DNA of 64,000 nt from Verrucomicrobiota bacterium (GTDB taxonomy: Bacteria; Verrucomicrobiota; Verrucomicrobiia; Opitutales; Seribacteraceae): NCBI GenBank assembly GCA_028343845.1, contig JAOLZO010000011.1:1-64000 (forward strand). Reading direction: 5' to 3'. Under the pieces are notes generated by a model. The model worked only from the letters and a program-made list of their open reading frames with translations. It was not told where the DNA came from and did not search any database. This document shows positions 55,134 through 64,000 of the stretch, piece by piece. The stretch's first letter is position 1, and each line of letters starts with the position of its first letter. Made by a program: the position numbers and the translations under genes.

Positions 55134-55943
55134 ATGAGCGAGGAGAAAGAGAAAAAAACCTATCGCGGTCGTTTAGCCCCTACGCCATCAGGTTACCTGC
55201 ATGAAGGTCATGCTCGTACCTTTAAGGTTGCTTGGGAGCGAGCGATGGCTCGCTCCGGGGTTTTGATTTTTCGTAATGACGATTTGGATGCCATGCGTTG
55301 CAGGCAAGAGTTTGTCGATGCGGCCATGGATGATTTGCGGGGTTTGGGCTTGAATTGGAGTGAGGGCCCGGACTGCGGTGGGGCCTACGGTCCATATGAT
55401 CAAAGCCAGAGAACGGATTTATATATTTGCGCTCTTCGCAAATTGGTTGAAGGAGGCTTTGCCTATCCATGCCTGAAAAGCCGCAGTGAAATCCGTGAGG
55501 TAGGCTTGATTTCGGAGGAAGGAGATGAAAGCATTTTCCCTCAAAAATTCAGGCCTATAACCAACGTTTCTATTCCAGATGATTTTCCTGGGGCGGTAAA
55601 TTGGCGATTTCGGGTTGAGTGGGGCAGGCTCGTTTCCTTTGTGGATCAGTCTGAAGGGTTGCAGGAATTTCGCACAGGCAATGATTTTTCCGATTTTCTA
55701 GTGTGGCGAAAGGACGGAGTCGCCTCTTATGAATTGGCCACGGTGGTCGATGACCATACGATGGCAGTTACTGAAATCGTGCGAGGGGAGGATCTTTTGG
55801 TGTCAAGCGCAAGGCAGTGTGCGTTGTTCGATGCCTTGGGTTGGTCTAGACCGGATTTTTACCATTGTAAGCTTATGCTCGACGAGGAGGGGATGAAGCT
55901 TTCCAAGTCGGAAAGAAACCTACCCCGTCTTTTCCCTTCTTGA
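55134..55943 (+). CDS. gluQ: Glutamyl-Q tRNA(Asp) synthetase-like protein, short C-terminus
   Basis: This 269-residue protein is the catalytic part of a glutamyl-tRNA synthetase: HEGH at 23-26 (PTPSGYLHEGHA), the glutamate-binding RNDDLDAMRC region and KLSKS at 255-259. It lacks the anticodon-binding domain, as in GluQRS, which glutamylates queuosine in tRNA-Asp. Only ten residues follow KLSKS where E. coli GluQRS has about 60. The gene ends in a 24-base convergent overlap with the first polysaccharide gene, so C-terminal loss at a rearrangement edge is possible. Confidence 0.82.
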   Translation: MSEEKEKKTYRGRLAPTPSGYLHEGHARTFKVAWERAMARSGVLIFRNDDLDAMRCRQEFVDAAMDDLRGLGLNWSEGPDCGGAYGPYDQSQRTDLYICALRKLVEGGFAYPCLKSRSEIREVGLISEEGDESIFPQKFRPITNVSIPDDFPGAVNWRFRVEWGRLVSFVDQSEGLQEFRTGNDFSDFLVWRKDGVASYELATVVDDHTMAVTEIVRGEDLLVSSARQCALFDALGWSRPDFYHCKLMLDEEGMKLSKSERNLPRLFPS

Positions 55944-56777
55944 ATGTTCCTTGGCTTTGACTACGGAGAGGAACTCGTACTGGGCGTGAAGTTTGGCGAA
56001 GACGTATCCAGGCCAACCGTCAAGCCAACCTCCTTGCCAAAGAAATACGTACAGAAACCGAAGGGTGGGTCTGAAAGGCAACTTTCTGAAGATTCGACGC
56101 AATAATCTTTTGCCTCTTACTCCTTTGTGCTGGAGAGAACCTACTTCGTCCTTGCCAGTGCTTTCCACGACCGCCTCCCAGTTGGAGTAGCGGTTGTGTT
56201 TTTCCACGAAGCTTTCGATTGTCGGGAAAGCATGATGGTCCATAATGATGCTGAGTTTGCCTGTCGCCCCTTCCACCACGACATGTTCGTGGATTTCGTG
56301 GTCTCCACTGTCGGTATCGTTTTCCGTGATCTTTTCGTATCTGCCCAGACGATGTTTGAACAAGCGGAGGTTCCAGTTCGGGAAATAGGCATGCTTAAGG
56401 GCTTTCCCCATAAAAAAATAACGACGGTTGATCCAATATCCCGCAGAGGGTTGATCCGCGTTTTCAACGACCTTGCGAATTTCATCCTCAGCCTCAGGAG
56501 GCAGGCATTCGTCCGCATCGAGAATGAGAACCCATTCGTTTCGAAAAGGAAGGTTTTCAAGGGCCCAGTTCTTTTTCTTCGGCCATCCTCCTTTGTATTC
56601 GAATTGAACTACCTCGGCTCCGGCTTGCGTTGCAATCCTTTCCGTCTGATCAGTGCTTTGAGAATCAACGACGAATGCTTCGGAAACCCACGGGACTGAA
56701 TTCAGGCAACGAGCGATGTTGGCCTCTTCGTTCTTACAAGGAACAATGAGGGAAACGGAAACTTTAGTCGAACTCAT
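55920..56777 (-). CDS. Family 2 glycosyltransferase (WaaE/KdtX-like)
   Basis: The start is the ATG at 56777, which overlaps the FkbM-type gene stop (ATGA); the 285-residue protein begins SVSLIVPCKNEEANI. GT-A features are present: VDSQSTDQTERIA, KKKNWALENL, the DADE metal motif in LILDADECLPPE, and a later EIHEHVVVEG. The pattern resembles lipopolysaccharide core glucosyltransferases of the WaaE/KdtX type. A basic/aromatic C-terminal part suggests membrane association. Donor and acceptor are unknown. Confidence 0.87.
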   Translation of the reverse strand: MSSTKVSVSLIVPCKNEEANIARCLNSVPWVSEAFVVDSQSTDQTERIATQAGAEVVQFEYKGGWPKKKNWALENLPFRNEWVLILDADECLPPEAEDEIRKVVENADQPSAGYWINRRYFFMGKALKHAYFPNWNLRLFKHRLGRYEKITENDTDSGDHEIHEHVVVEGATGKLSIIMDHHAFPTIESFVEKHNRYSNWEAVVESTGKDEVGSLQHKGVRGKRLLRRIFRKLPFRPTLRFLYVFLWQGGWLDGWPGYVFAKLHAQYEFLSVVKAKEHSRREKTG

Positions 56778-57625
56778 GATTCCAGAATTTTGCAAATTTC
56801 TAATTTTGAGAGCGGTCCGTCGGAGTGCCAAGCAAATATATTATTTGTTCGTGATCCCAAGGGTTTTCCGCTTTCCGCATCCAAGAGTTCATACCCCATT
56901 TTTCTGAGATAATCGATAACCAGTTCTTGCTTGGGCGGGAAAGATTCAAGGATCAAGATAGGTTTGTGGTCCCGCAGGCAAAGCTCTCCTCCGCGAAGTA
57001 CCTCCGCTTCATGGCCCTCGACGTCGATCTTGACAAGGGCAGGGACGGATTCCGGGGTACAGTAGGAATCCAGAATCGTTCTCCTCACCTCAATCATTTT
57101 CGATTTTCCGCCCAGGTATTTTTCAATCCATGGAGTCTCTCCGTCCTGTATCATCCCGGTGGCAGAGGTTAATGGGTCTTGGTGGAAGGAAACCCTGCCG
57201 TCTTCGTCACTCAGAGCGGTCTCCACGATTCTAACCCGATCAAGCTTGGAGTGGTTGACGGTAAGCTTGAGCAATTCAAGGTTTTCGGGGTCGGGTTCGA
57301 AAGCGATCACTTTCATCTCAGGACATTCCGATTGTGCTATCCATGCATAATGTCCATGGTTGGCCCCCACGTCAAAAAAGGGTCCGCAAGAAGGTTTGTT
57401 ACTCAGAAACTTGATTGTCCGGATGAATAAATCCGTAATTTCCGGTTCTTGTCTGCGATGCCGCCATCGGATCGAAGCATGAGTAAGGGGTCGGAGTGCC
57501 ACTGGGAAGGGTAATCCCAAGTTAGAAAGACAGGGTCGATTGAGTCCAGTCTTGAGAAGAAAGGCGTAAAGCCTCGTTTTGCGAATGCTGTGTAAGGGAG
57601 CTCGGAACAGAAGGGATAGGCTCAA
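56774..57625 (-). CDS. FkbM-family methyltransferase
   Basis: This 283-residue protein has the class I methyltransferase fold of the FkbM group: FFDVGANHGHYAW for SAM binding, VIAFEPDPENLELL, and VKIDVEGHEAEVLRGG. Such enzymes often methylate sugars of surface glycans. It overlaps both neighbours by ATGA, so it belongs to the polysaccharide operon. The acceptor sugar is not predictable. Confidence 0.88.
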   Translation of the reverse strand: MSLSLLFRAPLHSIRKTRLYAFLLKTGLNRPCLSNLGLPFPVALRPLTHASIRWRHRRQEPEITDLFIRTIKFLSNKPSCGPFFDVGANHGHYAWIAQSECPEMKVIAFEPDPENLELLKLTVNHSKLDRVRIVETALSDEDGRVSFHQDPLTSATGMIQDGETPWIEKYLGGKSKMIEVRRTILDSYCTPESVPALVKIDVEGHEAEVLRGGELCLRDHKPILILESFPPKQELVIDYLRKMGYELLDAESGKPLGSRTNNIFAWHSDGPLSKLEICKILES

Positions 57626-58770
57626 GTGGGGACTTGGTTTTTGATCGTTTGAAGGTAAAGCTTCGAGTAATTTTCAATGCAGTCGTCGATTGTCGGGATG
57701 GCTGCTGAGGTTTTTTGCTGTTCTTCACCTCTCACGACCATCAGAATGGCTTGGTTCATTTCCTTTTGGTTTTTCGGATCAACATAGGTTGCGCTCTCAC
57801 CTAAGATGTCATGAATGGCACCCGTTTTCGAAGTGATGACGGGGCAACCTAAAGCTTTCGCTTCCAAGGGAGGCCAACCAAACCCTTCGGTGAAAGAGGG
57901 AAAAATTGTGGCCATTGCGTTCTTATAGAGCCTTGCCAAGCTCGATTCACTTACTTTGTCCAATGTAATTATGCTTTTGACGAGATCATCCAAAGCATGG
58001 TTTTTCAAGCCTTTCGTTTCTTCGGGTTTGAGTTCGGGACCAACAAAAACGAGGCGAGCATCTTTGGAATCGCTTTCCTTTTTCAAGTGGATAAAGGCCT
58101 CCACTACGCCTTTTCTATTTTTATACCACGAGGAACTGCCTACGTGCAGGACGTAATTTTTTTTCGCTGGTTCGAAAGGCAGTTGATCTTGTTCGCCCTC
58201 CTTTGCTTGAACTCTGTCTACCCCTAAGTGAATGACTTTCGTTCGATCTTTGGAGTGTGGTACCAATCGGTGTAGGTCTTTTTCGGTATCCGATGAATCA
58301 CAGGCATAAATATCGGCATTTCCCATGGATGCCCGGATCCATTTCTGTAACTTTTTCCCGGAACTTGAAACCTCAGGGGCTTGCTTGAATTCATTTAGAG
58401 ACATCCTCAAGGCAATGAGGTCATGGCAGGTAATGAATTTTCTAGTTTTGGAATCCGGAGGCACATGGTTCAGGTAGACGGCATTGGAGTGGTCGATTAC
58501 GTGAAACAGGTCAGGGCTTCTTTCACGATCACGTAGAGCCTTCTTGAGCCTGCGTGGAAAGATCAAATACTTGTCGACGTACCCGCCCCATTTTTTAAGT
58601 GATGCGGTGGTTGCAAGAGGTAAGAAACAGGCCTTGGGGAAAATCTCCTTACTGCTAATCGCTTCGGGGTCAAGCCCTTCGGTCAATAGTTTCCCGAAGC
58701 GGAGCATGCTTCTTTGTCCGTCTTCTCGGTAGTTGGTCAACAAAAGGACCTGAGGTCTGCGGGAAGGCAT
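57622..58770 (-). CDS. Family 4/1 glycosyltransferase
   Basis: The start is the ATG at 58770 (MPSRRPQVLLL), one base after the neighbouring polymerase stop; a longer reading overlaps that gene. The 382-residue GT-B protein has the donor-site region KNYVLHVGSSSWYKNRKGVVE and IFPSFTEGFGWPPLEAKALG, with a late GCPVITSKTGAI. It should add a sugar to the growing glycan at the cytoplasmic face. Its sugar specificity is unknown. Confidence 0.88.
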   Translation of the reverse strand: MPSRRPQVLLLTNYREDGQRSMLRFGKLLTEGLDPEAISSKEIFPKACFLPLATTASLKKWGGYVDKYLIFPRRLKKALRDRERSPDLFHVIDHSNAVYLNHVPPDSKTRKFITCHDLIALRMSLNEFKQAPEVSSSGKKLQKWIRASMGNADIYACDSSDTEKDLHRLVPHSKDRTKVIHLGVDRVQAKEGEQDQLPFEPAKKNYVLHVGSSSWYKNRKGVVEAFIHLKKESDSKDARLVFVGPELKPEETKGLKNHALDDLVKSIITLDKVSESSLARLYKNAMATIFPSFTEGFGWPPLEAKALGCPVITSKTGAIHDILGESATYVDPKNQKEMNQAILMVVRGEEQQKTSAAIPTIDDCIENYSKLYLQTIKNQVPT

Positions 58771-58771
58771 A

Positions 58772-60118
58772 TCAGGCAAAATTTCTTGCCCTAGCCGCTG
58801 CGAGGCATAAGCCTCCGCCAAATGCGGCAAACCCGAGATTGGTTGGCTGACCTAACAAGCCGAACAAGATAATTGGTCCGGCGGCGCCAAAGAGGAAAAT
58901 CGCAAGGTAGTTTCCTCTTTTTATTGATCGAATGCACGCCTTGAGCAGGTCAATGGCAACCCATATCCGCCAAAAAATGAAGAGTGAACCAACAGCCAAT
59001 CCATTCTCAATAATCGGGCGAGACCAGGAGATTTCTGCACCGCCCACCCAACCGCCTGACCCGAATCGGCGAGCGAGTTCCGACCCGCCCCTAGTTGCGG
59101 ACCCCAATCCTTCATTGCCGAGGTGAAACCACCCTTTATTGTATTTATATGGAGCTGAAATGATGTCCCAGTAACGATTGAAATAGGCTTCGATCGGGTG
59201 TCCTTCGACATTCTCCGCTTCCTTGAAGCGAGTTCTCAAGTGGTCGATTCCTTGAATGAAAATATCGATTTGCGTCCAAAGGAATATCGTGATCGCCGTT
59301 AAGCCGAAAACAAAGAGAGTTATCTTCCCAAATTCTTGAGGGCGGATGTAGGCGAGAAACCCAAAACAGGCTACAACCTGCAAACACTCGGCTACAACAG
59401 CCCTGCTGCCGGCAATGGCCATGGCGGTAAGAGTAAGACCGAAACTAACTATGAGTATAGGTAGCCAAAAGGTTTTTAACCGCAGGAATCCGTATATGAT
59501 GAAGGCTACCGCAAAACAGTAGAAAAAAACAATTCCACTGACGAAGGAGAAGGTGCCGGATGCTCTGACCTTTCCTCCCGAAGTCTCCAGTTGAGTACCC
59601 ACTCCACCTGCGTTAACGTTCGACCAATCCCCCGCTTCACCTTGAAATTGAAGTCGGCAGAAAAAAGTCATTGGGAGAGAGAGGAAGAGGATGGCGTAGC
59701 CGAATCGAATTACGTCCTTCCACCTCAGTACGTGACCGATTACAAAAATCAGAGGGAAGTGGAGCAGGTTTGTGTGAATGCCATAAGCGATTACCGCAGG
59801 ATGAGTTTGATTAAAGATAAGCGATATGACACAGGCTAGGATTGTCCACCCGTAGAGCCTGTTTAAATATTTGTTTTCAGTAGGAAATACGTTTTGCGAA
59901 TAGGCTAAGTAGTATATCCAAATGACAATAGGGTCCCGAACGAGCAATAGAATATCGGACTGACCGGGGAAAACCCATTTGCGTAAAGCTCCCTCGAAGA
60001 TCAAAAGGATGAAGTAGACCCAAATCCAAGCTCGAATCAATGCATAGTCGGCAGTTCCTGCATCTGACAGGTTCCTGGCATTTTGCATACTCGCAACCGA
60101 TGTTTCAGTAGCACTCAA
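58772..60118 (-). CDS. O-antigen polymerase/ligase-like membrane protein
   Basis: This 448-residue protein has about eleven membrane segments and a large extracytoplasmic loop (about 275-345) containing EAYFNRYWDIISAPYKYNKG. The GSRAVVAECLQVVA segment near the middle resembles Wzy/WaaL-type proteins. It is the only polymerase or ligase candidate in the visible locus. Which reaction it catalyses cannot be decided from sequence. It overlaps the preceding glycosyltransferase by ATGA. Confidence 0.75.
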   Translation of the reverse strand: MSATETSVASMQNARNLSDAGTADYALIRAWIWVYFILLIFEGALRKWVFPGQSDILLLVRDPIVIWIYYLAYSQNVFPTENKYLNRLYGWTILACVISLIFNQTHPAVIAYGIHTNLLHFPLIFVIGHVLRWKDVIRFGYAILFLSLPMTFFCRLQFQGEAGDWSNVNAGGVGTQLETSGGKVRASGTFSFVSGIVFFYCFAVAFIIYGFLRLKTFWLPILIVSFGLTLTAMAIAGSRAVVAECLQVVACFGFLAYIRPQEFGKITLFVFGLTAITIFLWTQIDIFIQGIDHLRTRFKEAENVEGHPIEAYFNRYWDIISAPYKYNKGWFHLGNEGLGSATRGGSELARRFGSGGWVGGAEISWSRPIIENGLAVGSLFIFWRIWVAIDLLKACIRSIKRGNYLAIFLFGAAGPIILFGLLGQPTNLGFAAFGGGLCLAAARARNFA

Positions 60119-61332
60119 TCTCTTCGAGTATCAATTGACTCGGAACGAATTCGCAAGCAAAAGTTGATGATTGAGCTGGCATATTCGCTCCATTGATACT
60201 CCTTGGCCTTTTTGTGACAATACTCCGACATTTCGTCGATTTTTCGCAAGTTTTGGCTAAACCAGTCTATCCTTTCCGCAATTTCCTCAGGCTTTCGGAT
60301 GGAAACCAGAAAGCCGGTTCTTTCTTCTTCGATCAAATCCTCGCCCCCTGCGTTTCGGGTGACGATCAATGGTAGACCGCAAGCGAGCGCTTCCTGCTGA
60401 ACCAAGGCCCGTCCTTCGATTATGGAAGGGAGGATCAAGACGTGATGTTCCTGCATGACCTTTCTAACCCCTTTGCTGGAACGGGGACTGAAGTATTCGA
60501 AATGAGAGTATGCTTTTTTGTAGAAGGACATGGGAAGGGATGGAGTCCCGAGGATGCTTAGGGAGACATGGGCGCTGTTGACTAATTTCATTGCCTCAAA
60601 AAGGTCAGCCAATCCCTTCCGCTGACTCATCGAACCGACGAAAAGCAACTTTAGCTTATTGCTTCGATCCACTTTCTTGGGGTGAAAGACTTGATCAGAG
60701 AATGTGCTTCCGAAGGGAGCTATTTGGCATGGCGTGTTTTGCCTGATTTTGTCAGGTATCGATTCCAATACGAATTTACTCGGGCAAGTAATGCAATTGG
60801 CCAATGCCAGTTCCTGCTCCTTTCTTACCAGTTTTTCTTCAGGTTCGCGTGTGCTCTCCAATGTCGGTTCCCAACTCGGAAACCGTTCCGCTTCTTGAGC
60901 GAGCAAAAGACGAGCCGTGGTCCAGTGAGCGATGGGTAGCTCGTAAGAGCGAAAAATTCCGAGTTCTTTTGCCCGAGCGAAACTGTTTAGCGCACCATCC
61001 TCGTAGGCATGAATAAAATCAATTTCGTTGCGCAGGTCCGAAAGCGATCCGGATACCCGAATGTCCATCGATTGGTACACGCGATCTACCTCCGCCCTTT
61101 TCACTTCCTGCGATTTTCTCCCGAATGAAAGCAACCTCATTATCTCAGGGAAAAAATGCGTGTTTAATTGCTGTGAAGTTATACTGTAACGCCTTCGGTT
61201 ACCAAAAAGCATGGGAATCAAGCGTGACCCTTGTCCTGTCCCGATGGTAGTGAAGAATTTTCCTAAACGATTTTGTTTGTCCAGTTCGGAAAGGAGGGCG
61301 CGCACGAAAGTGTTCCCCGTAGGATGAGACAC
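60115..61332 (-). CDS. Family 4 glycosyltransferase
   Basis: This 405-residue GT-B protein starts with a GTG and the segment SHPTGNTFVRALLSEL, a substrate-side motif seen at the N-terminus of related enzymes. The donor side shows KLLFVGSMSQRKGLADLFEAM and LILPSIIEGRALVQQEALACG, ending with GGEDLIEEERTGF. It lies 23 bases after the acyltransferase gene and overlaps the polymerase gene. Substrates are unknown. Confidence 0.88.
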   Translation of the reverse strand: MSHPTGNTFVRALLSELDKQNRLGKFFTTIGTGQGSRLIPMLFGNRRRYSITSQQLNTHFFPEIMRLLSFGRKSQEVKRAEVDRVYQSMDIRVSGSLSDLRNEIDFIHAYEDGALNSFARAKELGIFRSYELPIAHWTTARLLLAQEAERFPSWEPTLESTREPEEKLVRKEQELALANCITCPSKFVLESIPDKIRQNTPCQIAPFGSTFSDQVFHPKKVDRSNKLKLLFVGSMSQRKGLADLFEAMKLVNSAHVSLSILGTPSLPMSFYKKAYSHFEYFSPRSSKGVRKVMQEHHVLILPSIIEGRALVQQEALACGLPLIVTRNAGGEDLIEEERTGFLVSIRKPEEIAERIDWFSQNLRKIDEMSEYCHKKAKEYQWSEYASSIINFCLRIRSESIDTRRD

Positions 61333-61355
61333 TAAGAATTGTTCAGGTTCGATGA

Positions 61356-62462
61356 TTATTTGCCGACCTTTTTTTTAGACCAGAGGTGAACGGGACGCTC
61401 CACGGTTCGATAAAAGATCCATCCAAGTACGCATACGAGCAGCAGGTACGCTAAGGGAATAAGGAAATTAGCTGGTTTCTCGCCGAAGAAGGACTGGTGG
61501 AGGTATCCGACCAACTTGAACAGCGGGAAATGAATCAGGTAGACGGAAAAGGAAATTTGACCTAACCAGGAAAGAAACCCCAGGGGCAGGCGAATCCGGC
61601 GTTGCTTCTCAAGGACTCCACTCTGCTTAAGTGTAAATCCGAATAGGCAGAGATAAAACCCAGTCCAAAGAAAATATTGTAACCATGGTTGCCAATTTTG
61701 CAGCTTGCTTGTCAGAGCGAACGCCATGCTTAGTCCTGCCCCTGCCAGGATTAGTGAAACCGGGACTTTTTTCAGTCTGCCATCTCGATAGGTTTGTGCT
61801 AGCCATGCGCCTAGCAACCAAACCGGCCAAAAAAACAAGGCGGTGAAACTCGGCCATATTACTCCCTTATTCGAAAGCCAGATGCTCCAACCGCAAAGGG
61901 ATAGACTGATTAGCCACAAAATGGGCGAGCGCACGGTCGAGAAACAAATAAATGCAATTGGATAGAGAAGGTAAAATTCCATCTCCAGAGGAATGGTCCA
62001 AAGAGACGGATTACTTAGTAATTGCCCGGAATCGGGAGGATAATTTTGAGTCAGCGTCAAAACCCTCCAAATTCTTTGAACGTTCCAAGTGTTATCACCC
62101 CATTGGGTATGAGCTATGTAAGTGATTATTGCGGTAAGTCCGACCGCGATCAAGTAGGGCGGGTAAATCCGTAAGAATCTTCGAAGGAAGTAATGTTTCC
62201 ACTCGGGCCTGCATTGAATCGTTTGCGGATAGTGTATGCAGAATCCGCTGATCAGAAAGAAAAGCAATATGGCATAGCCGAGAAAAGGAGAGGGGACGGA
62301 TAACCAAGCCGCGGCTTTGTCAAAAGTCGAGTATTCTTCAGGGTAGCTTCGTATGCGCCACCATCCTATCCACAGATCGACTCTTACATGGTAAAGCAAG
62401 ATGCCAAGGCAAGAAAGGCCTCGCAAAGCGTCGATCAAGGGTATGTGTTCTCCTCGCTTCAT
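61356..62462 (-). CDS. Acyltransferase family 3 membrane protein (OafA-like)
   Basis: This 368-residue protein has about ten membrane segments and the acyltransferase 3 opening IPLIDALRGLSCLGILLYHV with the catalytic-type His near residue 22. FLRRFLRIYPPYLIA is the second family hallmark. It likely adds acetyl or another acyl group to the glycan made by this cluster. Its start overlaps the preceding glycosyltransferase stop by ATGA. Confidence 0.88.
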   Translation of the reverse strand: MKRGEHIPLIDALRGLSCLGILLYHVRVDLWIGWWRIRSYPEEYSTFDKAAAWLSVPSPFLGYAILLFFLISGFCIHYPQTIQCRPEWKHYFLRRFLRIYPPYLIAVGLTAIITYIAHTQWGDNTWNVQRIWRVLTLTQNYPPDSGQLLSNPSLWTIPLEMEFYLLYPIAFICFSTVRSPILWLISLSLCGWSIWLSNKGVIWPSFTALFFWPVWLLGAWLAQTYRDGRLKKVPVSLILAGAGLSMAFALTSKLQNWQPWLQYFLWTGFYLCLFGFTLKQSGVLEKQRRIRLPLGFLSWLGQISFSVYLIHFPLFKLVGYLHQSFFGEKPANFLIPLAYLLLVCVLGWIFYRTVERPVHLWSKKKVGK

Positions 62463-63562
62463 CTTTTTCCGACAAGCTTCAAGTATTCTTCGGCATATTC
62501 GTCAAGCGGGCGGACATAGTCCTCCAGTCTTTCCTTCGCCAACAGACTCATCCGTTCATATTCGGACTCCTTCATGTTCACCGATCTTTGCAAACATGAC
62601 AAAAGAGATTCCACGCTATTTGGTTCGCAACGCAACGCATGCACTCCTCCTGTTTCGGGTACTCCGCCATCTTCACTTACTATGCATGGCACTCCTACGG
62701 ATCGAGCCTCCAAGGGGGTAAGCCCCAAGTCTTCATTCGTATGAGGAGGGGTGACCATCCATTTCGCCTGACGGGTCCTGTGAAGTCTTTCTTCTTCTGA
62801 AACAAAACCGTGGAGAATCACTCCCTTGACCTTCTTATCCGTTATTACTTTCTCGACTTCGGGGCGCAATGGACCATCCCCGACCAAGTTCAGAGGCCAT
62901 TTCTCCGGGTCGGGCGCAAGTTGGCGATAGGCTTCAATCAAAATACGCAACCCTTTGTTTGGGATCCATCTGCCTAAAAAAAGGAATCCTTTTCTTTGGT
63001 TAGCCGGAATCTCTCCGCTTGGCATTCGCGAAACCACCGGTAGGCGGGCGCTTCCCTTGCGGCGTGTTCCTTCCCAGCTATTCCAAACGAACTCCGAAAT
63101 ATACCATCTCCGGTCAGCCGATCGCACGGCCCAGTTCCACGCAAGCAAGCGTGGGTGAAGCCCTCGCCTTCTCCAATTGTATATCGTCATCGCACTTGGC
63201 AGGTTGCGTCGCTTGGCCATCCAGATTCCCTCAACTGAGGGGTTGTGCAGGTGAACGAGATCACAGTCATCAAATGCTCTTTTTAGAGATGTGGAGGTTC
63301 GTTCGATAAACTCGCTTTGAAATCTCTTCTGTGCATCAATACTCAAAGTTTCTCGAATTTCCGACTCGGTTTTTTCGATCGAGCCGTCGGGGGCGAATCC
63401 CTTTACTTTCTTACGAAGCAATCGAACGGAAGCCCCTCGAGCGAGAAGGTCTTCTATGAGGGTGAGGCAAAAGGTTTCGATCCCACCGAATTTCCCTAGA
63501 CAGGGCGCCAGCATCAGAATACGCATCCCGGAGAGATTTTCGTTGTTGGTAGAGGTTACCAT
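62459..63562 (-). CDS. Family 4 glycosyltransferase
   Basis: The best start is the ATG at 63562, which overlaps the upstream gene's TAA as ATGGTAA; an ATG at 63526 (MRILML) is also possible. The protein of about 367 residues has the N-terminal LAPCLGKFGGIETF and the donor-side FLFLGRWIPNKGLRILIEAY and LGLTPLEARSVGVPCI. It is a GT-B enzyme with unknown sugar specificity. Confidence 0.87.
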   Translation of the reverse strand: MVTSTNNENLSGMRILMLAPCLGKFGGIETFCLTLIEDLLARGASVRLLRKKVKGFAPDGSIEKTESEIRETLSIDAQKRFQSEFIERTSTSLKRAFDDCDLVHLHNPSVEGIWMAKRRNLPSAMTIYNWRRRGLHPRLLAWNWAVRSADRRWYISEFVWNSWEGTRRKGSARLPVVSRMPSGEIPANQRKGFLFLGRWIPNKGLRILIEAYRQLAPDPEKWPLNLVGDGPLRPEVEKVITDKKVKGVILHGFVSEEERLHRTRQAKWMVTPPHTNEDLGLTPLEARSVGVPCIVSEDGGVPETGGVHALRCEPNSVESLLSCLQRSVNMKESEYERMSLLAKERLEDYVRPLDEYAEEYLKLVGKR

Positions 63563-64000
63563 CGATTGAGGCGGGTGTTGATCCAGCGCTTGGCTTGGTT
63601 GGTCGCGTATGCGAGAGGGCCTCTCAATCTGCAAGACTCGAAAAGCACTTCAGTCGTAGGTTGTGCATCAGGCATTTTTTCAAGGTATTCTTCTGCTCTT
63701 GGCAGCCATTCCTTGCGGTATGAGCCAAGTAGGTGGACGCCGAAGTTTTGTTCGCCGATGGAAGAGTTGGGGTATAGATTGGCTAGCTGTGAAGGTTTGA
63801 CGAATCTGGATCTGCATTTCGAAGCCAAACCTGCCTGGGCGGTCGGCATAATCCATTCGGGGATGCAATGGAATTTGCATTGGCTCAGAAACCATTCGAG
63901 GTAATCCCAGTCAATAGCCCGCTTGTCCCAGCATACCAGTGCGGTGGTTATGCCTTTGACGATGACCGGTCTCTTGCCAAAGCCGAATAAATGCCATGGT
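63556..64000 (-). CDS. Polysaccharide-locus protein, 5' part outside window
   Basis: The minus frame is open from the window edge to a TAA at 63558-63556, giving 147 or so C-terminal codons. The visible part includes HLFGFGKRPVIVKGITTALV, WFLSQCKFHCIPEWI and a basic aromatic end (AKRWINTRLNRW). I do not recognise a family. Its stop overlaps the next glycosyltransferase start, so it belongs to the same operon and is probably another glycan-synthesis protein. Confidence 0.7.
   Translation of the reverse strand, partial: PWHLFGFGKRPVIVKGITTALVCWDKRAIDWDYLEWFLSQCKFHCIPEWIMPTAQAGLASKCRSRFVKPSQLANLYPNSSIGEQNFGVHLLGSYRKEWLPRAEEYLEKMPDAQPTTEVLFESCRLRGPLAYATNQAKRWINTRLNRW

Overview
This window is a gene-dense bacterial chromosome segment with no rRNA, tRNA, insertion sequence, integrase or CRISPR array that I can see. 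No stretch without a gene exceeds about 170 bases. The gene content suggests the Verrucomicrobiota, probably the Opitutia class. The supporting features are a moxR/DUF58/Bat operon with a large BatB-BatC fusion, single-chain glycyl-tRNA synthetase, fused SecDF, Fur-sufCBD-sufT, and a GldA/F/G-like ABC system with DUF4340. The taxonomic call is inference from gene families; no marker gene was compared.

Layout. 1-7113 (minus): a Bat operon, transcribed moxR, DUF58, DUF4381-like, batA, batBC fusion, batD (cut by the window edge). 7278-10715 (plus): a very large CHASE2 adenylate/guanylate cyclase. 10756-18467 (minus): CNNM/CBS membrane protein, lgt, mreB, mreC, mreD, an oversized PBP2 and a thioredoxin-fold protein, a cell-shape and envelope block. 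18631-19746 (plus): gcvT. 19743-22505 (minus): accB, accC and two Asp23-type proteins.

22622-36435 (minus): a long, tightly packed run of guaB, an unusual purA, nadC, birA, coaX, then ABC ATPase, permease, GldG-like, DUF4340 and AsmA-like proteins. It joins cofactor and nucleotide synthesis to an envelope machine of unknown purpose. 36507-38584 (plus): menC and menE. 38586-44199 (minus): fur, sufC, sufB, sufD, sufT, rpiB and clpP. A small lipoprotein gene follows, then glyS (plus), recJ, secDF, yajC, an MscS channel, DUF445, another small lipoprotein, a DEAD-box helicase and a short GluQRS.

55920-64000 (minus): a surface-polysaccharide locus with glycosyltransferases, an O-antigen polymerase/ligase-like protein, an acyltransferase and an FkbM methyltransferase. 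Most neighbours overlap by ATGA, and the locus runs off the window end.

The main oddities are domain-level. A roughly 335-residue helical block sits inside a CHASE2 domain. PBP2 carries two inserts. BatBC contains an internal lipobox and SdrD-like repeats. The SecF periplasmic part of SecDF holds a glycine-rich repeat insert. The Fur protein beside suf lacks the usual zinc cysteines. A strong glyS terminator lies inside the 3' end of recJ.
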